Shown: positions 1 to 8,396 of the stretch, piece by piece | Position numbering within the stretch: position 1 is the stretch's first letter | How the letters are laid out: every line of letters starts with the position of its first letter | Translations under genes and position numbers: made by a program | From: 0-14-0-80-60-11 sp049322355 | Lineage (GTDB): Bacteria; Desulfobacterota; Desulfobaccia; Desulfobaccales; 0-14-0-80-60-11 | Direction: 5' to 3' | Assembly: GCA_049322355.1 (NCBI GenBank) | Contig: JBMORG010000027.1 | Coordinates: 1 to 64,000 of the forward strand | Length of the DNA: 64,000 nt | The notes under the pieces: generated by a model | Told to the model about the DNA's origin: nothing | The model's input: the letters and a program-made list of their open reading frames with translations, nothing else | Database searches by the model: none

Positions 1-103
1 CCTTAGCCCCTCCCCCACGTCCCCTCCCCCAATCCCATAAATTGGTACATAGGCGGTGATACAGCGTCCCGCCTGTGCTTTGCATATGACAGGAATTGGT
101 GCC

Positions 104-372
104 TTATTGAGCGCAGCGAAGCATCTCGTCTTTTGAGATTTTTCGGTCGCCCTCAGCTCTCTCAGTCAGAATGAAAATCACAGGTGGCTCATGAGGCTCT
201 GGCTCTCGAATAGCAAAAAACTTTTGAGCCTCTTGCAAAAGTCACCCAAGACCAGATATTTTTCTTGGGTACTTAAGTAAAAGCACCGGTGGCACAGGGT
301 TTCCAGCCTATGCAAACGCAGGCTAAAGCCTGCGGCTACATTTTGCCTGAGGCTCTTTTGGCAATTGCTATA
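104..372 (+). repeat. MITE-like element, left end lost, carrying a nested 128-bp element
   Basis: The stretch from about 104 matches the core of the elements at 30130 and 38672: the GAGCGC-GCGAAG hairpin arms, then the right part with AGGTGGCTCATGAGGCT and GAATAGCAAAAAACTTTTG. The usual right terminus GCAATTGCTATA is at 361-372. The left terminus is missing. The right end is split by a 128-bp insert at 227-354. Confidence 0.7.
227..354. repeat. Nested 128-bp inverted-repeat element, copy 1
   Basis: The ends are inverted repeats: AGCCTCTTGCAAAA at 227-240 and TTTTGCCTGAGGCT at 341-354 (two mismatches). CTTTTG lies directly on both sides (221-226 and 355-360), as expected for a 6-bp target duplication made on insertion into the right end of the larger MITE. 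A second copy of exactly the same length is at 24848-24975. No coding capacity is seen. Confidence 0.7.
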
Positions 373-584
373 GGTTTTAGAAAAGACAAGTGGGGTGGGC
401 ACTGCCCACCATTTGCTTTAAATTTTTCCAGCTTTTGGGTTTACAGGACAGGGATTCGTGATGCGACATGAAGTGCGGACAGCCGAGGGCGGCCGTCCTA
501 CATGAGATTTTCGAGGTCCTTTAATAGAACCGCAGGCGGAGTCGCTTCTGCCGCTGGGCCCCTCACCGTGGTGAGCAATTCGGA
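373..584. other. Intergenic region with small palindromes, no gene seen
   Basis: There is a GTGGGC-ACT-GCCCAC palindrome near 386-403. A GGACAGCCG...CGGCCGTCC hairpin lies at 477-498 and belongs to the hairpin type also found at 53423-53466 and 63801-63825. No start codon with a ribosome-binding site and no plausible protein was found. Confidence 0.5.
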
Positions 585-1280
585 CTATTTCCGGGCGGCT
601 CTCCGGCGGGCGGCTTCGTAAGTGTCAGTGATGATGCTGGCCGAGAGGCGTTCCATGGCGCGGCTCATCCCCTGGGCCAGGCCCTGGGGGGTCTTTTCGG
701 GCATGGGTTCCACGGCCCGGTAGTTTTTCTGGAAGACCACCCGCTGGGGCAGCTCTTCGGCGCTCACATCCAAGAGGGTGACATTGACGGCCAGGGCTGC
801 CTTCCAGCCGTCGGGCTCATCCAGCTCCTGAAATTCCTCCACCCCCCCCTCCAGAAAAAAGCGGTATTTGCCGGTGCTGTTGGGGCCGAACACCGCGCTG
901 AACAGGCGGGAGTCCCGGAAGTCCCGGAGGAGATAGTCGGTGACCAGGTAGCCGGGATTGGCCCGCCAGCGGCTGTAATTATAAGTGGCGCTCTTATAAG
1001 GCTGGGGCTGATAGACCATGGCATTGGTGTTGAAGGCCTGGGCCACGGAGAATAAACCCACCTTGATGGTCTCGGGGTTCTTGGTCTTGGCGGCCACCAC
1101 CGGGGCCGGATAATCCAGCATATACTGGTTGACCAGCATGGGGGGCTTGCCGCAACCTAATGGCAACAGGATCAGCGCGGCCACTAATAAAAGGAGAATC
1201 CGGGGCCGTATCGTCAACCGGGAAAGACGGGGTTGCCTAAAGCGACAAGTCGCGGGCATGGGGGCAGTCATGGCCTTCAT
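585..1280 (-). CDS. Mla/Mce-associated auxiliary lipoprotein (PqiC/ABC-auxiliary type)
   Basis: 231 residues. The N-terminus is basic, followed by a hydrophobic stretch and a lipobox ending LPLGC near residue 43, so it should be a lipoprotein, probably anchored to the inner leaflet of the outer membrane. The mature part fits the ABC-type transport auxiliary lipoprotein family: it starts with a Y-x-L-DYPAP-like strand and has a central F.EGGVEEF segment. The start overlaps the mlaD stop by 4 bp (ATGA), so the two are translationally coupled, and it is the last gene of the mlaEFD operon. By analogy with PqiC-type proteins it would link the periplasmic MCE protein to the outer membrane. The family call rests on context and pattern; the exact subfamily is uncertain. 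Confidence 0.75.
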   Translation of the reverse strand: MKAMTAPMPATCRFRQPRLSRLTIRPRILLLLVAALILLPLGCGKPPMLVNQYMLDYPAPVVAAKTKNPETIKVGLFSVAQAFNTNAMVYQPQPYKSATYNYSRWRANPGYLVTDYLLRDFRDSRLFSAVFGPNSTGKYRFFLEGGVEEFQELDEPDGWKAALAVNVTLLDVSAEELPQRVVFQKNYRAVEPMPEKTPQGLAQGMSRAMERLSASIITDTYEAARRRAARK

Positions 1281-2173
1281 TCATTCCACCTTTTCTTGGG
1301 GGGCTTGCCGAACAAGAGGTCCGAGGGGCGTTCATAAATTCTCTGGACGAGCATCTCCAGGGTTTCGGAACTCTGCTGGAGCCTGTTTTCGGTGACTTGC
1401 AACTGTTGGAGGAGCTCCCGGGCGCTTCCCACGGTGGCCGGGAGTTTCATGGCCAGAACCTGGTCGTTGACCGTGGTTAGCAAGGTCCGGGCCCCCTTGA
1501 GGGTCTCCCGGGTTTCGGACAGGATTTGATCCAGGTTGACGCTGGCCAACATTTTGTCAGCCCGGGCGGTGAGGCGGTCCAGGTTGCCCGCTGAGGAATC
1601 CAGCCGGGCCATAATGCTTTTCATCTCCTTGCCTTTGAGAAATTCTTCCATGGACTTGGCGGTGGCGATCAACTGGCTGGAGATCCCCTGGGTGTCAATC
1701 TCATTGAACTTCTTGACGATCTCGTTGATGCCGGACACCAGCCGCTGGATTTCTGAGGGACGGGTGGCAATAATGGGATATTCCGAGGGAAAATCGATCT
1801 TGGGGGCGAGGTCCGGCTCTCCGGGTTGCTTGAGGTTCAGCTCCACGAACATGATGCCGGTGATGCCCGCGGCCTTGAGCTGGGCCACGGCATTTTTTTG
1901 CAGGTCATCCCTCATGTTGATCTTCATGACCACGCCGATGAGACGGTTGTCGGGGGCGACCCGGATGGTTTCCACCCGGCCCACTTCGACGCCCCGGAAC
2001 TTCACGCTGGAATCCACCTGGAGGCCCTGCACCGACTCATCGAAAAAAGCTTCGTAGGTGCGGCCCTTCTGGAAATAGCTGGTGGCGCCCACCCAGATGA
2101 TGGAAACGACGCCCAGGACGACGCCCAGGATCACAAAGATTCCGATAATCAGATTGGTCTTTTGTCTGGCCAT
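1277..2173 (-). CDS. mlaD: MlaD-family MCE protein
   Basis: 298 residues. One N-terminal transmembrane segment (about residues 8-28, rich in I/V/G) is followed by an MCE domain at about 37-115, with YEAFFDESVQGL and KFRGVEVGRVE as the recognisable strands. After that comes a long helical region to the C-terminus. MCE proteins form periplasmic hexameric rings that bind phospholipid and dock on the MlaE permease. The gene follows mlaF by 1 bp and overlaps the downstream lipoprotein gene. It is longer than E. coli MlaD (about 183 residues) because of the C-terminal helical extension, which is usual in deltaproteobacterial homologues and may form a tunnel towards the outer membrane. Confidence 0.9.
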   Translation of the reverse strand: MARQKTNLIIGIFVILGVVLGVVSIIWVGATSYFQKGRTYEAFFDESVQGLQVDSSVKFRGVEVGRVETIRVAPDNRLIGVVMKINMRDDLQKNAVAQLKAAGITGIMFVELNLKQPGEPDLAPKIDFPSEYPIIATRPSEIQRLVSGINEIVKKFNEIDTQGISSQLIATAKSMEEFLKGKEMKSIMARLDSSAGNLDRLTARADKMLASVNLDQILSETRETLKGARTLLTTVNDQVLAMKLPATVGSARELLQQLQVTENRLQQSSETLEMLVQRIYERPSDLLFGKPPKKRWNE

Positions 2174-2174
2174 G

Positions 2175-2960
2175 TCAGGTTCCTTGGGACCCGGGTCCGG
2201 AGGCTGGCCGGCGATTGAAGAAGTTCACCACCCGGGGGTCGGTGGAGTGGTCCTTGAGCTCCAGGGGGTCGCCTTCGGCAATGATGCCCTTGGCGCCTTT
2301 ATCCAGCATGATCACCCGGTGGGCGATGTTGAAAATGGATTCCAGTTCATGGGTGACGATGACCATGGTGGTTCCCATCCCGGCATTGAGACTTTTGATC
2401 AGGTTGTCCAGTTCCACCGAGGAGATGGGGTCCAGCCCGGCGGAGGGCTCATCAAAGAACAGGACCGTGGGGTCCAGGGCCATGGCCCTGGCCAGCCCCG
2501 CCCGCTTTTTCATGCCTCCCGAGATTTCCGAGGGCAGGTGGTTTTCGTAGCCTTCCAGGTTGACCAGACCCAGCTTCATCTTGACGATGAGATCGATGGT
2601 GTCCGGGTCCAGGTCGGTGTATTCAAAGAGAGGCAAGGAGACGTTTTCCGCCAGGGTCATGGAGCCGAAGAGCGCCCCGGACTGAAAGAGGACCCCCAGG
2701 TTCATGCGCACCCGGCGTAAGATACGGTCGTCATCCGTATTAATGTTGACGCCATTGAGCAGGACTTTACCGGCGGCGGGTTTATAAAGGCCGATCATGT
2801 GCTTCAGCATGGTGGATTTGCCACAACCGCTGCCTCCCAGGATCACCAGGATTTCTCCCTGATTAACCTGGAAGCTCACCCGGTCGAAGATGGTATTATC
2901 GCCGAAGCGGGCGGTTAACTGGTCGATGACGATGACCGGGGTAGATGATGAATTTCCCAT
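2175..2960 (-). CDS. mlaF: MlaF-type ABC transporter ATPase
   Basis: 261 residues from the ATG at 2960; an upstream in-frame TTG at 2987 has no ribosome-binding site and is less likely. Walker A is GGSGCGKST (about 42-50). A Q-loop FQSGALF follows, then the signature ISGGM (about 146-150), Walker B VLFFDEP (about 166-172) and a switch His in VTHELES. The signature SGGM and the H-loop are typical of the MlaF/Ttg2A group. It energises lipid movement through MlaE with MlaD. It lies 1 bp before mlaD and 139 bp after mlaE. Confidence 0.92.
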   Translation of the reverse strand: MGNSSSTPVIVIDQLTARFGDNTIFDRVSFQVNQGEILVILGGSGCGKSTMLKHMIGLYKPAAGKVLLNGVNINTDDDRILRRVRMNLGVLFQSGALFGSMTLAENVSLPLFEYTDLDPDTIDLIVKMKLGLVNLEGYENHLPSEISGGMKKRAGLARAMALDPTVLFFDEPSAGLDPISSVELDNLIKSLNAGMGTTMVIVTHELESIFNIAHRVIMLDKGAKGIIAEGDPLELKDHSTDPRVVNFFNRRPASGPGSQGT

Positions 2961-3099
2961 AATTTTACTATCGGCCTGATACCACAAAGCTGTCTGGCAT
3001 TGGCAAGCTTGAGCTTGCGCAGATTAAAGCCTGCGACCACATAATGAATGGAAATCCTTAAGAGATCAAAGTCTTATACTCTCCGTCTCCGGCTTGGCC

Positions 3100-4236
3100 T
3101 CAGATGTGAAGATACTGAAACACCAGGGCGAAAGCCGAATCCGTAACAATAATCAGAAAAATCGCCGCGACTACTGCGGAGGTGGTGGCGGAGCCCACGG
3201 CCTCGGCCCCGCCCCTAACCTGAAAGCCGCGCTGGCAGCCAATCCCGGCTATGAGCACGGCAAAGACCCCGGACTTGATCAGGCTGGTGATGATATCCAT
3301 GAGGCTGAGGCTCCTCTGGGTTTCCTTCAAATAGGTGTAGACGGTCAAATCGAGCCCCAGGACCCCCACGATGACGCCGCCCAGGATGCCGAAGAGGTCG
3401 GCGTAAATGGTGAGCAGCGGCACCACGATCATGGCCGCCAGAACTTTAGGGACGGCCAGGAAGCGGACGGGGTTGAACCCCATGGTGATGAGGGCGTCCA
3501 CTTCCTCGTTGACCATCATGGTGCCGATTTCCGCGGCAAACGCCGATCCCGACCGCCCGGCCACCAGGATGGCGGTCATGATGGGTCCCAGTTCCTTGAC
3601 GATGGCGATGGCCAACAGGGAGGCCACGTAAATATTGGCCCCGAACTGTTTGAGTTGGAGCGACGACATGAAGGCCAGGATGAGGCCCAACAGGAGGCTG
3701 ATTAGACCCACGATGGGCAGGCCTTCCACACCGGCCCGCTTCATGTAAAAGAGCACGTCATTCCAGCGCACCGCCCAGGGGCGGAACAGGGCGTGGGTCA
3801 AAGCCCCTAAGAGTTCCCCCAAAAAGATCAACACCTGTTTGAAGTCATTGAGCATCGCCAGGGTTGAATCACCCACCTGTTCCAGGAAATTACCGGTTTT
3901 GCGGTCGGTGATCAGCGGCGGGACGGCAAGGGCTTTGGGGTCGATGAGGCCCATTATTCCCCGGGCCTTATCGCTTAGATTGACGAGTTCGCAGGTTATG
4001 GACCGGGCCCGGACTTCCTGCTCCAGTTCAATTAGGGCCAAAGCCCCGGCGCTATCCAGAAAGTCGACGCCCGCCAGGTCAACTGTCAGGGCCGCAGGGA
4101 TTAGTTTTTGGATAAGGCCCTGGACCTGGGTGGTGAAAGCCTTAAGGTTATCCAGGGCAATGCGGCCGGAAACCGCAAAGGTGACTTGTCGGCCCTTCTC
4201 GCCCTGCACTTCGACGGCATAGCCCGGCGTCGCCAC
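3100..4236 (-). CDS. mlaE: MlaE-family permease with N-terminal STAS (MlaB-like) domain
   Basis: 378 residues from GTG at 4236, which has an AGGGA ribosome-binding site 10 nt upstream. A TTG at 4305 would add 23 residues but lacks proper spacing. Residues about 8-105 form a STAS domain (VDLAGVDFLDSAGALALIE). Residues about 130-375 are the MlaE permease with five or so membrane segments and the conserved loop LGPIMTAILVAGRSGSAFAAEIGTM, given here only by its key residues G-P, AGR and AEIGTM. In E. coli the STAS protein MlaB is a separate subunit; here it is fused to the permease. It is the core membrane subunit of the phospholipid/MCE transporter. Confidence 0.9.
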   Translation of the reverse strand: MATPGYAVEVQGEKGRQVTFAVSGRIALDNLKAFTTQVQGLIQKLIPAALTVDLAGVDFLDSAGALALIELEQEVRARSITCELVNLSDKARGIMGLIDPKALAVPPLITDRKTGNFLEQVGDSTLAMLNDFKQVLIFLGELLGALTHALFRPWAVRWNDVLFYMKRAGVEGLPIVGLISLLLGLILAFMSSLQLKQFGANIYVASLLAIAIVKELGPIMTAILVAGRSGSAFAAEIGTMMVNEEVDALITMGFNPVRFLAVPKVLAAMIVVPLLTIYADLFGILGGVIVGVLGLDLTVYTYLKETQRSLSLMDIITSLIKSGVFAVLIAGIGCQRGFQVRGGAEAVGSATTSAVVAAIFLIIVTDSAFALVFQYLHI

Positions 4237-4328
4237 GCTAAAGTGTTCCCTCTTGCGGGCGACAGGTAGTGACCTGAGGCAGGGCGGTGATGAGCAATCT
4301 GGCAACCTTCATATAATTATGGACGACA

Positions 4329-4898
4329 TCAGGTGTTCAAATCCATGGCAAGGAAATCTTTGTCCGTGAGGTCCCATCTTTTTTTCGCATCTTCGGAATT
4401 GATGGCGATGACCACCAGCCCGATTACATTAGCCTCCCGGACAAGTGGGGCGGAGATAATATATAGTTGAGAGCCGTCCTGCAAATAGAATCGCTGCTGC
4501 TGAATCTTTTTGCTGTTGACGGTCTTGGTTATCAGGTCATAACTTGAGAAATTTCTTCGGTTATTGCCGGACTTGGAAGGGTATGCCGCCAGGGCCTCGC
4601 CTTGTGCGTCCAGGACACCGATTCTAAAAGGACACAAGCTACACAACTTAACGGCCGGGGATTCAACTTTTTCCAGGGTCGCGGTAATAGCCGGGATGTC
4701 TTTTCGGGCCACTGGTTCCATAAGGGGCGTGGAGAGCTTGGACAGACAATCCTGGATTTCTTTCTTAAAGGTGGCGGCTCCGGGACTCAGGGGGGCTTGT
4801 TTGGTCTGGCAGCCGCATAAAAGTATGGCCGCAACCACCAGGGCCAACCCGAGTTGGGCGCTCAACTTGAATTCCTTAATCAAACGGACAGTTTTCAT
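4329..4898 (-). CDS. Lipoprotein with Cache-like sensor fold, unknown role
   Basis: 189 residues. A hydrophobic N-terminus ends in the lipobox LLCGC (about residue 30), indicating a lipoprotein. The rest looks like a single Cache/PAS-like periplasmic domain: helices, then a strand pattern IGVLDAQGEALAAYP, a YDLITKTV segment, and a final hairpin around SAPLVREANVIGLVVIAIN. A CSLC motif precedes the first strand and may bind metal or form a disulfide. It is the first gene behind the promoter at 4932-4960 and lies 92 bp before mlaE, so it may be co-transcribed with the mla genes. No specific ligand can be assigned. The Cache call is based on strand order only. Confidence 0.55.
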   Translation of the reverse strand: MKTVRLIKEFKLSAQLGLALVVAAILLCGCQTKQAPLSPGAATFKKEIQDCLSKLSTPLMEPVARKDIPAITATLEKVESPAVKLCSLCPFRIGVLDAQGEALAAYPSKSGNNRRNFSSYDLITKTVNSKKIQQQRFYLQDGSQLYIISAPLVREANVIGLVVIAINSEDAKKRWDLTDKDFLAMDLNT

Positions 4899-4931
4899 AA
4901 TTTTCTCAATTTTTTCTTTTATCTTTGTTTA

Positions 4932-4960
4932 CTTATACATTTTTACAAGCGGCCTGACAA
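4932..4960 (-). promoter_or_regulatory. Sigma-70 promoter for the Cache lipoprotein-mla operon
   Basis: On the minus strand, TTGTCA (4960-4955) and TATAAG (4937-4932) are separated by exactly 17 nt. Transcription would begin near 4925, about 27 nt before the ATG at 4898. The flanking region is AT-rich compared with the genes. Confidence 0.6.
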
Positions 4961-5173
4961 GAGCATCCTTAGAAAATTCAATCTCATACGTGGAATAATC
5001 TAACATTCTGATTTGGCAGGAAGTCTTAAAAATAAAGCGTGTCTGGATGGTGAGACCCCGGATGCAGTTGACAAATAAAGAAAAAAAAGTTATTGGCATT
5101 GGTGAAGATTACTCTGGGGCAATGGAATCCAGCCCCAGGGGCGTCAATTACTCCATACTCCGGGAGGAAGGGT

Positions 5174-5443
5174 ATGCCGGGTTTCAAGGGTGCGAAACCG
5201 TGGCAGCGTGGTCTCCGCAGTGGCAGAGGATGGGGCGACTGCCGCCGGGAGGGCGATTATGGATTCCCTGGATACGGTCCGGCCATGTGGTGGGACATTC
5301 CGGCTGCCAGGTCGTATGCCACCGAGGAAGAAGAACTGGCGGATTTGAGGTGTAGGGCCCAATTGTTGACCAGGGAACTGGCCATGGTCCAGAAACGCAT
5401 CGCCCAGTTGGAGCAGGACGAGGACCGGACCCTGGATGGTTAG
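5174..5443 (+). CDS. DUF5320-like small protein with C-terminal coiled coil
   Basis: 89 residues. The start is chosen at ATG 5174 because GGAGG lies at 5163-5167 with 6-nt spacing; longer upstream frames lack a ribosome-binding site. The N-terminus MPGFKGAKPWQRG, with later SGRGWGDCRR and GFPGYGP, resembles the Gly/Arg/Pro-rich start of DUF5320 proteins (usually MP..DGTGP.G.GP.TGRG.G.C). The C-terminus (about 58-85) is a charged heptad-like coiled coil ending MVQKRIAQLEQ. In anaerobes such proteins often occur beside dinitrogenase-iron-molybdenum cofactor-like (NifX/NafY) genes, but none is seen here. Function unknown. Confidence 0.6.
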   Translation: MPGFKGAKPWQRGLRSGRGWGDCRREGDYGFPGYGPAMWWDIPAARSYATEEEELADLRCRAQLLTRELAMVQKRIAQLEQDEDRTLDG

Positions 5444-5520
5444 GGGCTTTGCCGGGCTTGCCCCTTACCTGCAGCCGATTTTGCGATAGCGACCTTCAGG
5501 TTTTTCTGACGCAAAATCCA

Positions 5521-5628
5521 AACACCAAGACACCAAGATCACATAAGGCCTAGAAATCTCAGTAGCGGAGCAACACCCCTATTTGGGATTTCGATGGAGG
5601 CCTATGTGCTCTTTGTGTCTCGGTGGTT
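5521..5628. repeat. Palindromic repeat, 108 bp
   Basis: The left arm 5521-5550 (AACACCAAGACACCAAGATC...) and the reverse complement of the right arm 5599-5628 (AACCACCGAGACACAAAGAG...) match over about 30 positions with some mismatches. Inner sequences AAATC/GATTT continue the pairing. It lies between two convergent genes. It resembles the widely dispersed ACCACCGAGACACAAAG type of bacterial palindromic repeat. Confidence 0.65.
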
Positions 5629-5633
5629 AACTT

Positions 5634-6071
5634 TTAGGGCATTTCCTTGGTTTCGGCCTGAGCCAGGGCCAGCTTGGCCTGGAGCAATTTGCGGTACTTA
5701 TCCGCGGCCTTGGTCAAATCTTTGGCCACCATGGCTTTGAGGAGATCGCCCTCCAGTTCGGCCACGTCCAGGCGCTGGTAATAGTCCATGGTCTCCTTAA
5801 GGTGGGCCAGGACGATCTTGCCCGTCAAGAGGGGATGGTTGTTGGTGACATTGGCGTCGGCAAAGCGGGTGCCATGCTCCAGCTCCACTTCCAGGCCGGT
5901 GACGAAGTCCTCCAGGGGGATGTTCATGCCTTCGGTGTTGACCTCTTTAAGAATTATCCCGGCTTCTTCAGGCAATACCTTGCCATCCGTAACCTTGGTC
6001 CAATCCCGAATGTTGAGGGCCTTGCAGACTCGCTGCACTTCCTCCACGGTAACATATACTGGCAGTTCCAT
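5634..6071 (-). CDS. DUF5661-family protein
   Basis: 145 residues from ATG 6071, which has AAAGGAG 7 nt upstream; an extension to 6173 runs into a poly-C/poly-G repeat and is unlikely. The central block DFVTGLEVELEHGTRF followed by TNNHPLLTGKIVLAHL and DYYQRL is the hallmark of DUF5661, a small family common in anaerobes and phages. The C-terminal 35 residues are an Ala/Lys-rich helix. The family has no established function. No operon partner is seen; the next gene upstream starts over 200 bp away. Confidence 0.7.
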   Translation of the reverse strand: MELPVYVTVEEVQRVCKALNIRDWTKVTDGKVLPEEAGIILKEVNTEGMNIPLEDFVTGLEVELEHGTRFADANVTNNHPLLTGKIVLAHLKETMDYYQRLDVAELEGDLLKAMVAKDLTKAADKYRKLLQAKLALAQAETKEMP

Positions 6072-6149
6072 GCTGGGCTCCTTTCTGGGTGATTGGTATG
6101 CTGCTTTAAAGCCTAGCGCCGCAAATACCTCCCCCTTGCTGTTTTTAAA

Positions 6150-6184
6150 TCCCCCCAAACCCCCCTTTTTCAAAGGGGGGCTTT
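6150..6184. repeat. C-tract/G-tract hairpin repeat
   Basis: CCCCCCTTTTT directly followed by CAAAGGGGGG makes a perfect short hairpin. Related sequences occur at 53260-53340 and 58575-58605. It could act as a transcription barrier, but it is better described as a dispersed intergenic repeat. Confidence 0.5.
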
Positions 6185-6320
6185 AAGCACCTAAAATCCG
6201 ATCCGACCTTAAGTTTTTTTGCGGTTTGCTACCGCACCATTTATGCTAAGTTCGGTTTCAAAAACAACAAACCCATTATTTTTTAAACCGAAAACCGCAA
6301 ACTGCAAACCGAAAACGGTG

Positions 6321-7520
6321 CTAAAGTCGTTTAAAGTCGAAATCTGCCTGGGCCAGGTCGTTTTTCAGGGCGCCGATATCTTTCTTTGCTTTGATGGCGG
6401 CCTGGATTTCGGCGCTGCCCCGGATGTCGCCCAGAAGAATGGCCCCCGCCAGACAATTATCCTGAATCACCAACTTGCGATAGGTCTTTTTAGCCGTATC
6501 CTGGTGGATAATGGCTTCCAGCTTGCCGTCGGCATCGATGTCGCCGGCGGCCACCAGGTCAATGCCCACCACCTTGAGGACATTGGACGGCAAGGTGCCT
6601 TCGTATTTCGCTGCCTGCCCTGCCATGGCGGCGCCGGCCACCTGGCCCTGCTCCTGGGCGGCGGGCCAGATCCCATACATCCGCCCCCGGTGCTCGATGA
6701 GATCGCCCGCAGCATAAATGCCATCCCGGGAGGTTTTCATGGTGTCATCCACTTTAACCCCTTTGTCCACTTCCAGTCCCAGGGCTTGGGCCAAAGTGAG
6801 GTCCGGGCGCACGCCGGCGGAAATGAGCACCAAATCGCCCGTGATTTTCTCGCCCCCTTTCAGACAGACCTGAAGGCCATCCGCCATGAGAACGATCTCT
6901 TCAGTGGTGGCTCCCAGATGGAAGGTGAAGCCCATTTCTTCCATCTGCTGCTGGAGGAGGGCAGCGCCGGGTACATCCATCTGCCGGGGCAGGAGCCGGG
7001 GGAAAAACTCCACCACGATGACCGCAAGCCCCAGTTTGCGCAGGCCGTTGCCGGCCTCCAGCCCCAGGAGGCCGCCGCCGATGAGCACCGCGGTTTTAGC
7101 CTTAGCCGCAGCCTCTTTGATGCGATCGGCGTCCGCCAGGGTTTTCAAGGTGAACACCCCCGGTGAGTCCGCTCCCTTGATGGGCGGGATAAAGGCTTTG
7201 CCCCCGGTGGCCAACAGGAGCTTGTCGAAGAAAAAGCTCCCCTTGTCGGTCTCTACCACCTTTTGGAAGGCGTCGATCTTGGAAACCGGGGTGGCCAGAT
7301 GCAGATCGATCCGATGCTGGTCATACCAACTCTGGGGGTGAATGATGATCTGGTCCGCCTGTTTTTCCCCCGCCAGGTACTCCGGCAGGGCAGGCACATA
7401 GTAGAAGGGCCGGTCCTCCCGGGAAAAGATGGCGATTTTCCCCTCCCGGTCGTATTTTCTAATATTTTCCGCCGCGGCATTGCCGGCCACACCATTACCG
7501 AGGATCAAATATGCGGTCAT
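6321..7520 (-). CDS. FAD/NAD(P)H-dependent oxidoreductase (NirB-N/rubredoxin reductase type)
   Basis: 399 residues. The N-terminal FAD Rossmann motif is LGNGVAGNAAAENI (about 7-20). The second, NAD-binding Rossmann motif is IGGGLLGLEAGNGL (about 147-160), and the FAD-contacting YAAGD is near 270. The layout matches pyridine nucleotide-disulfide oxidoreductases without the redox-active disulfide, such as NADH:rubredoxin reductase and the N-terminal part of nitrite reductase. A rubredoxin-domain rubrerythrin is encoded at 41228-41800, but a direct link is speculation. It is monocistronic; the next gene upstream is about 190 bp away. Confidence 0.8.
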   Translation of the reverse strand: MTAYLILGNGVAGNAAAENIRKYDREGKIAIFSREDRPFYYVPALPEYLAGEKQADQIIIHPQSWYDQHRIDLHLATPVSKIDAFQKVVETDKGSFFFDKLLLATGGKAFIPPIKGADSPGVFTLKTLADADRIKEAAAKAKTAVLIGGGLLGLEAGNGLRKLGLAVIVVEFFPRLLPRQMDVPGAALLQQQMEEMGFTFHLGATTEEIVLMADGLQVCLKGGEKITGDLVLISAGVRPDLTLAQALGLEVDKGVKVDDTMKTSRDGIYAAGDLIEHRGRMYGIWPAAQEQGQVAGAAMAGQAAKYEGTLPSNVLKVVGIDLVAAGDIDADGKLEAIIHQDTAKKTYRKLVIQDNCLAGAILLGDIRGSAEIQAAIKAKKDIGALKNDLAQADFDFKRL

Positions 7521-7712
7521 GCATAATCCTTTGAGTAGCTAATTTCCGCAAATGGACCGGAGGCTACGGTTAATCCTAACGGACATCTGGCATGAGCCCC
7601 AGGTGAAAGAGACAGGGCCATTTCGTAACCAAAATGACCCTGTCTCGACAGGAAGTCCGGCCACCTATTGTTCAGGTAATCACGGCGGAGAGTCAAAACA
7701 AGCTCCTGGATT

Positions 7713-8111
7713 CTAAATTTTTTCGTCGTCGTTGCCTGCACCGATCACCGGCAAAATCTTTTCCACATTAAAGAAGACCAGGAAGCGAGGACCCTCCTTC
7801 TTTTCCTGTTCCCCCGGATAAGTCCGTCGCCGCAAGGCATATAGGAGATCGGTATCCTGCTCTTCCCGGATTTTAGAGAGATAAAGCCTTTTGCCTTTGT
7901 AGCCAGGACCGGTTTCCAAAAAGAGATAGGCCGCCTGGGGGTTGGATTGGAGATTGTTGTGGGTCAGGCGGTGGGGCATGATGAAGGCTACGGTACCATC
8001 GTCCATGACGTGGGGCCGGGAAAAAACCGCCACATTAACCCTCCCGGAGGCGTCGGCTGTGGCGATAAAACCATGGCCTTTGGTAGTATCAAAATAGTTT
8101 TTTAAGTCCAC
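7713..8111 (-). CDS. Pyridoxamine 5'-phosphate oxidase-family flavin protein
   Basis: 132 residues from GTG 8111, which has AAGGAG with 7-nt spacing; the frame is open further upstream but has no ribosome-binding site. The fold pattern GHGFIATADASGRVNVAVFSRP followed by DDGTVAFIMP and NPQAAYLFLE is the split beta-barrel FMN-binding family (key residues only: ATAD, N-V-A, NP-AA). The product probably binds FMN or heme. It is the third gene in the peroxiredoxin - winged-helix - flavin-protein operon, so a role in oxidative-stress redox chemistry is likely. The substrate is unknown. Confidence 0.75.
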   Translation of the reverse strand: MDLKNYFDTTKGHGFIATADASGRVNVAVFSRPHVMDDGTVAFIMPHRLTHNNLQSNPQAAYLFLETGPGYKGKRLYLSKIREEQDTDLLYALRRRTYPGEQEKKEGPRFLVFFNVEKILPVIGAGNDDEKI

Positions 8112-8157
8112 GTACGGGCTCCTTTTAACTTTTCCAAGAAAAGACCTGATTATGTTC

Positions 8158-8385
8158 TCAGCTGGCTGGGCCCTGGAGCAAAGCCCTTCCAATTGCGGTA
8201 AGTACAAATCGGTCCTCCTGCTGCATAAGAAGTCCGGCCCCAATCAGCTCCCGGATGGCGGTCTTGATCTGGAATGGACGCAATCGGGTTTCCTGAGCCA
8301 TTTCGTCAATGGTGGCGGGATTTCCACACACCTGAAGGATCATTATGGCGCTGGGAGACAGAGTCCCATCGGGCTTGACACACAT
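8158..8385 (-). CDS. Small winged-helix DNA-binding protein
   Basis: 75 residues. The helix-strand order (SPSAIMILQVCG, PATIDEMAQET, PFQIKTAIRELIGAGLL, then a basic wing EDRFVLTAIGRALL) is that of a minimal MarR/ArsR-like winged helix without extra domains. It starts 11 bp after the peroxiredoxin stop and ends about 46 bp before the flavin-protein start, so it is in the middle of the same operon. It has one Cys at residue 2 and one in LQVCG, a possible thiol sensor, but this is conjecture. It may autoregulate the operon. Confidence 0.6.
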   Translation of the reverse strand: MCVKPDGTLSPSAIMILQVCGNPATIDEMAQETRLRPFQIKTAIRELIGAGLLMQQEDRFVLTAIGRALLQGPAS

Positions 8386-8396
8386 GGCCTTGTTCC

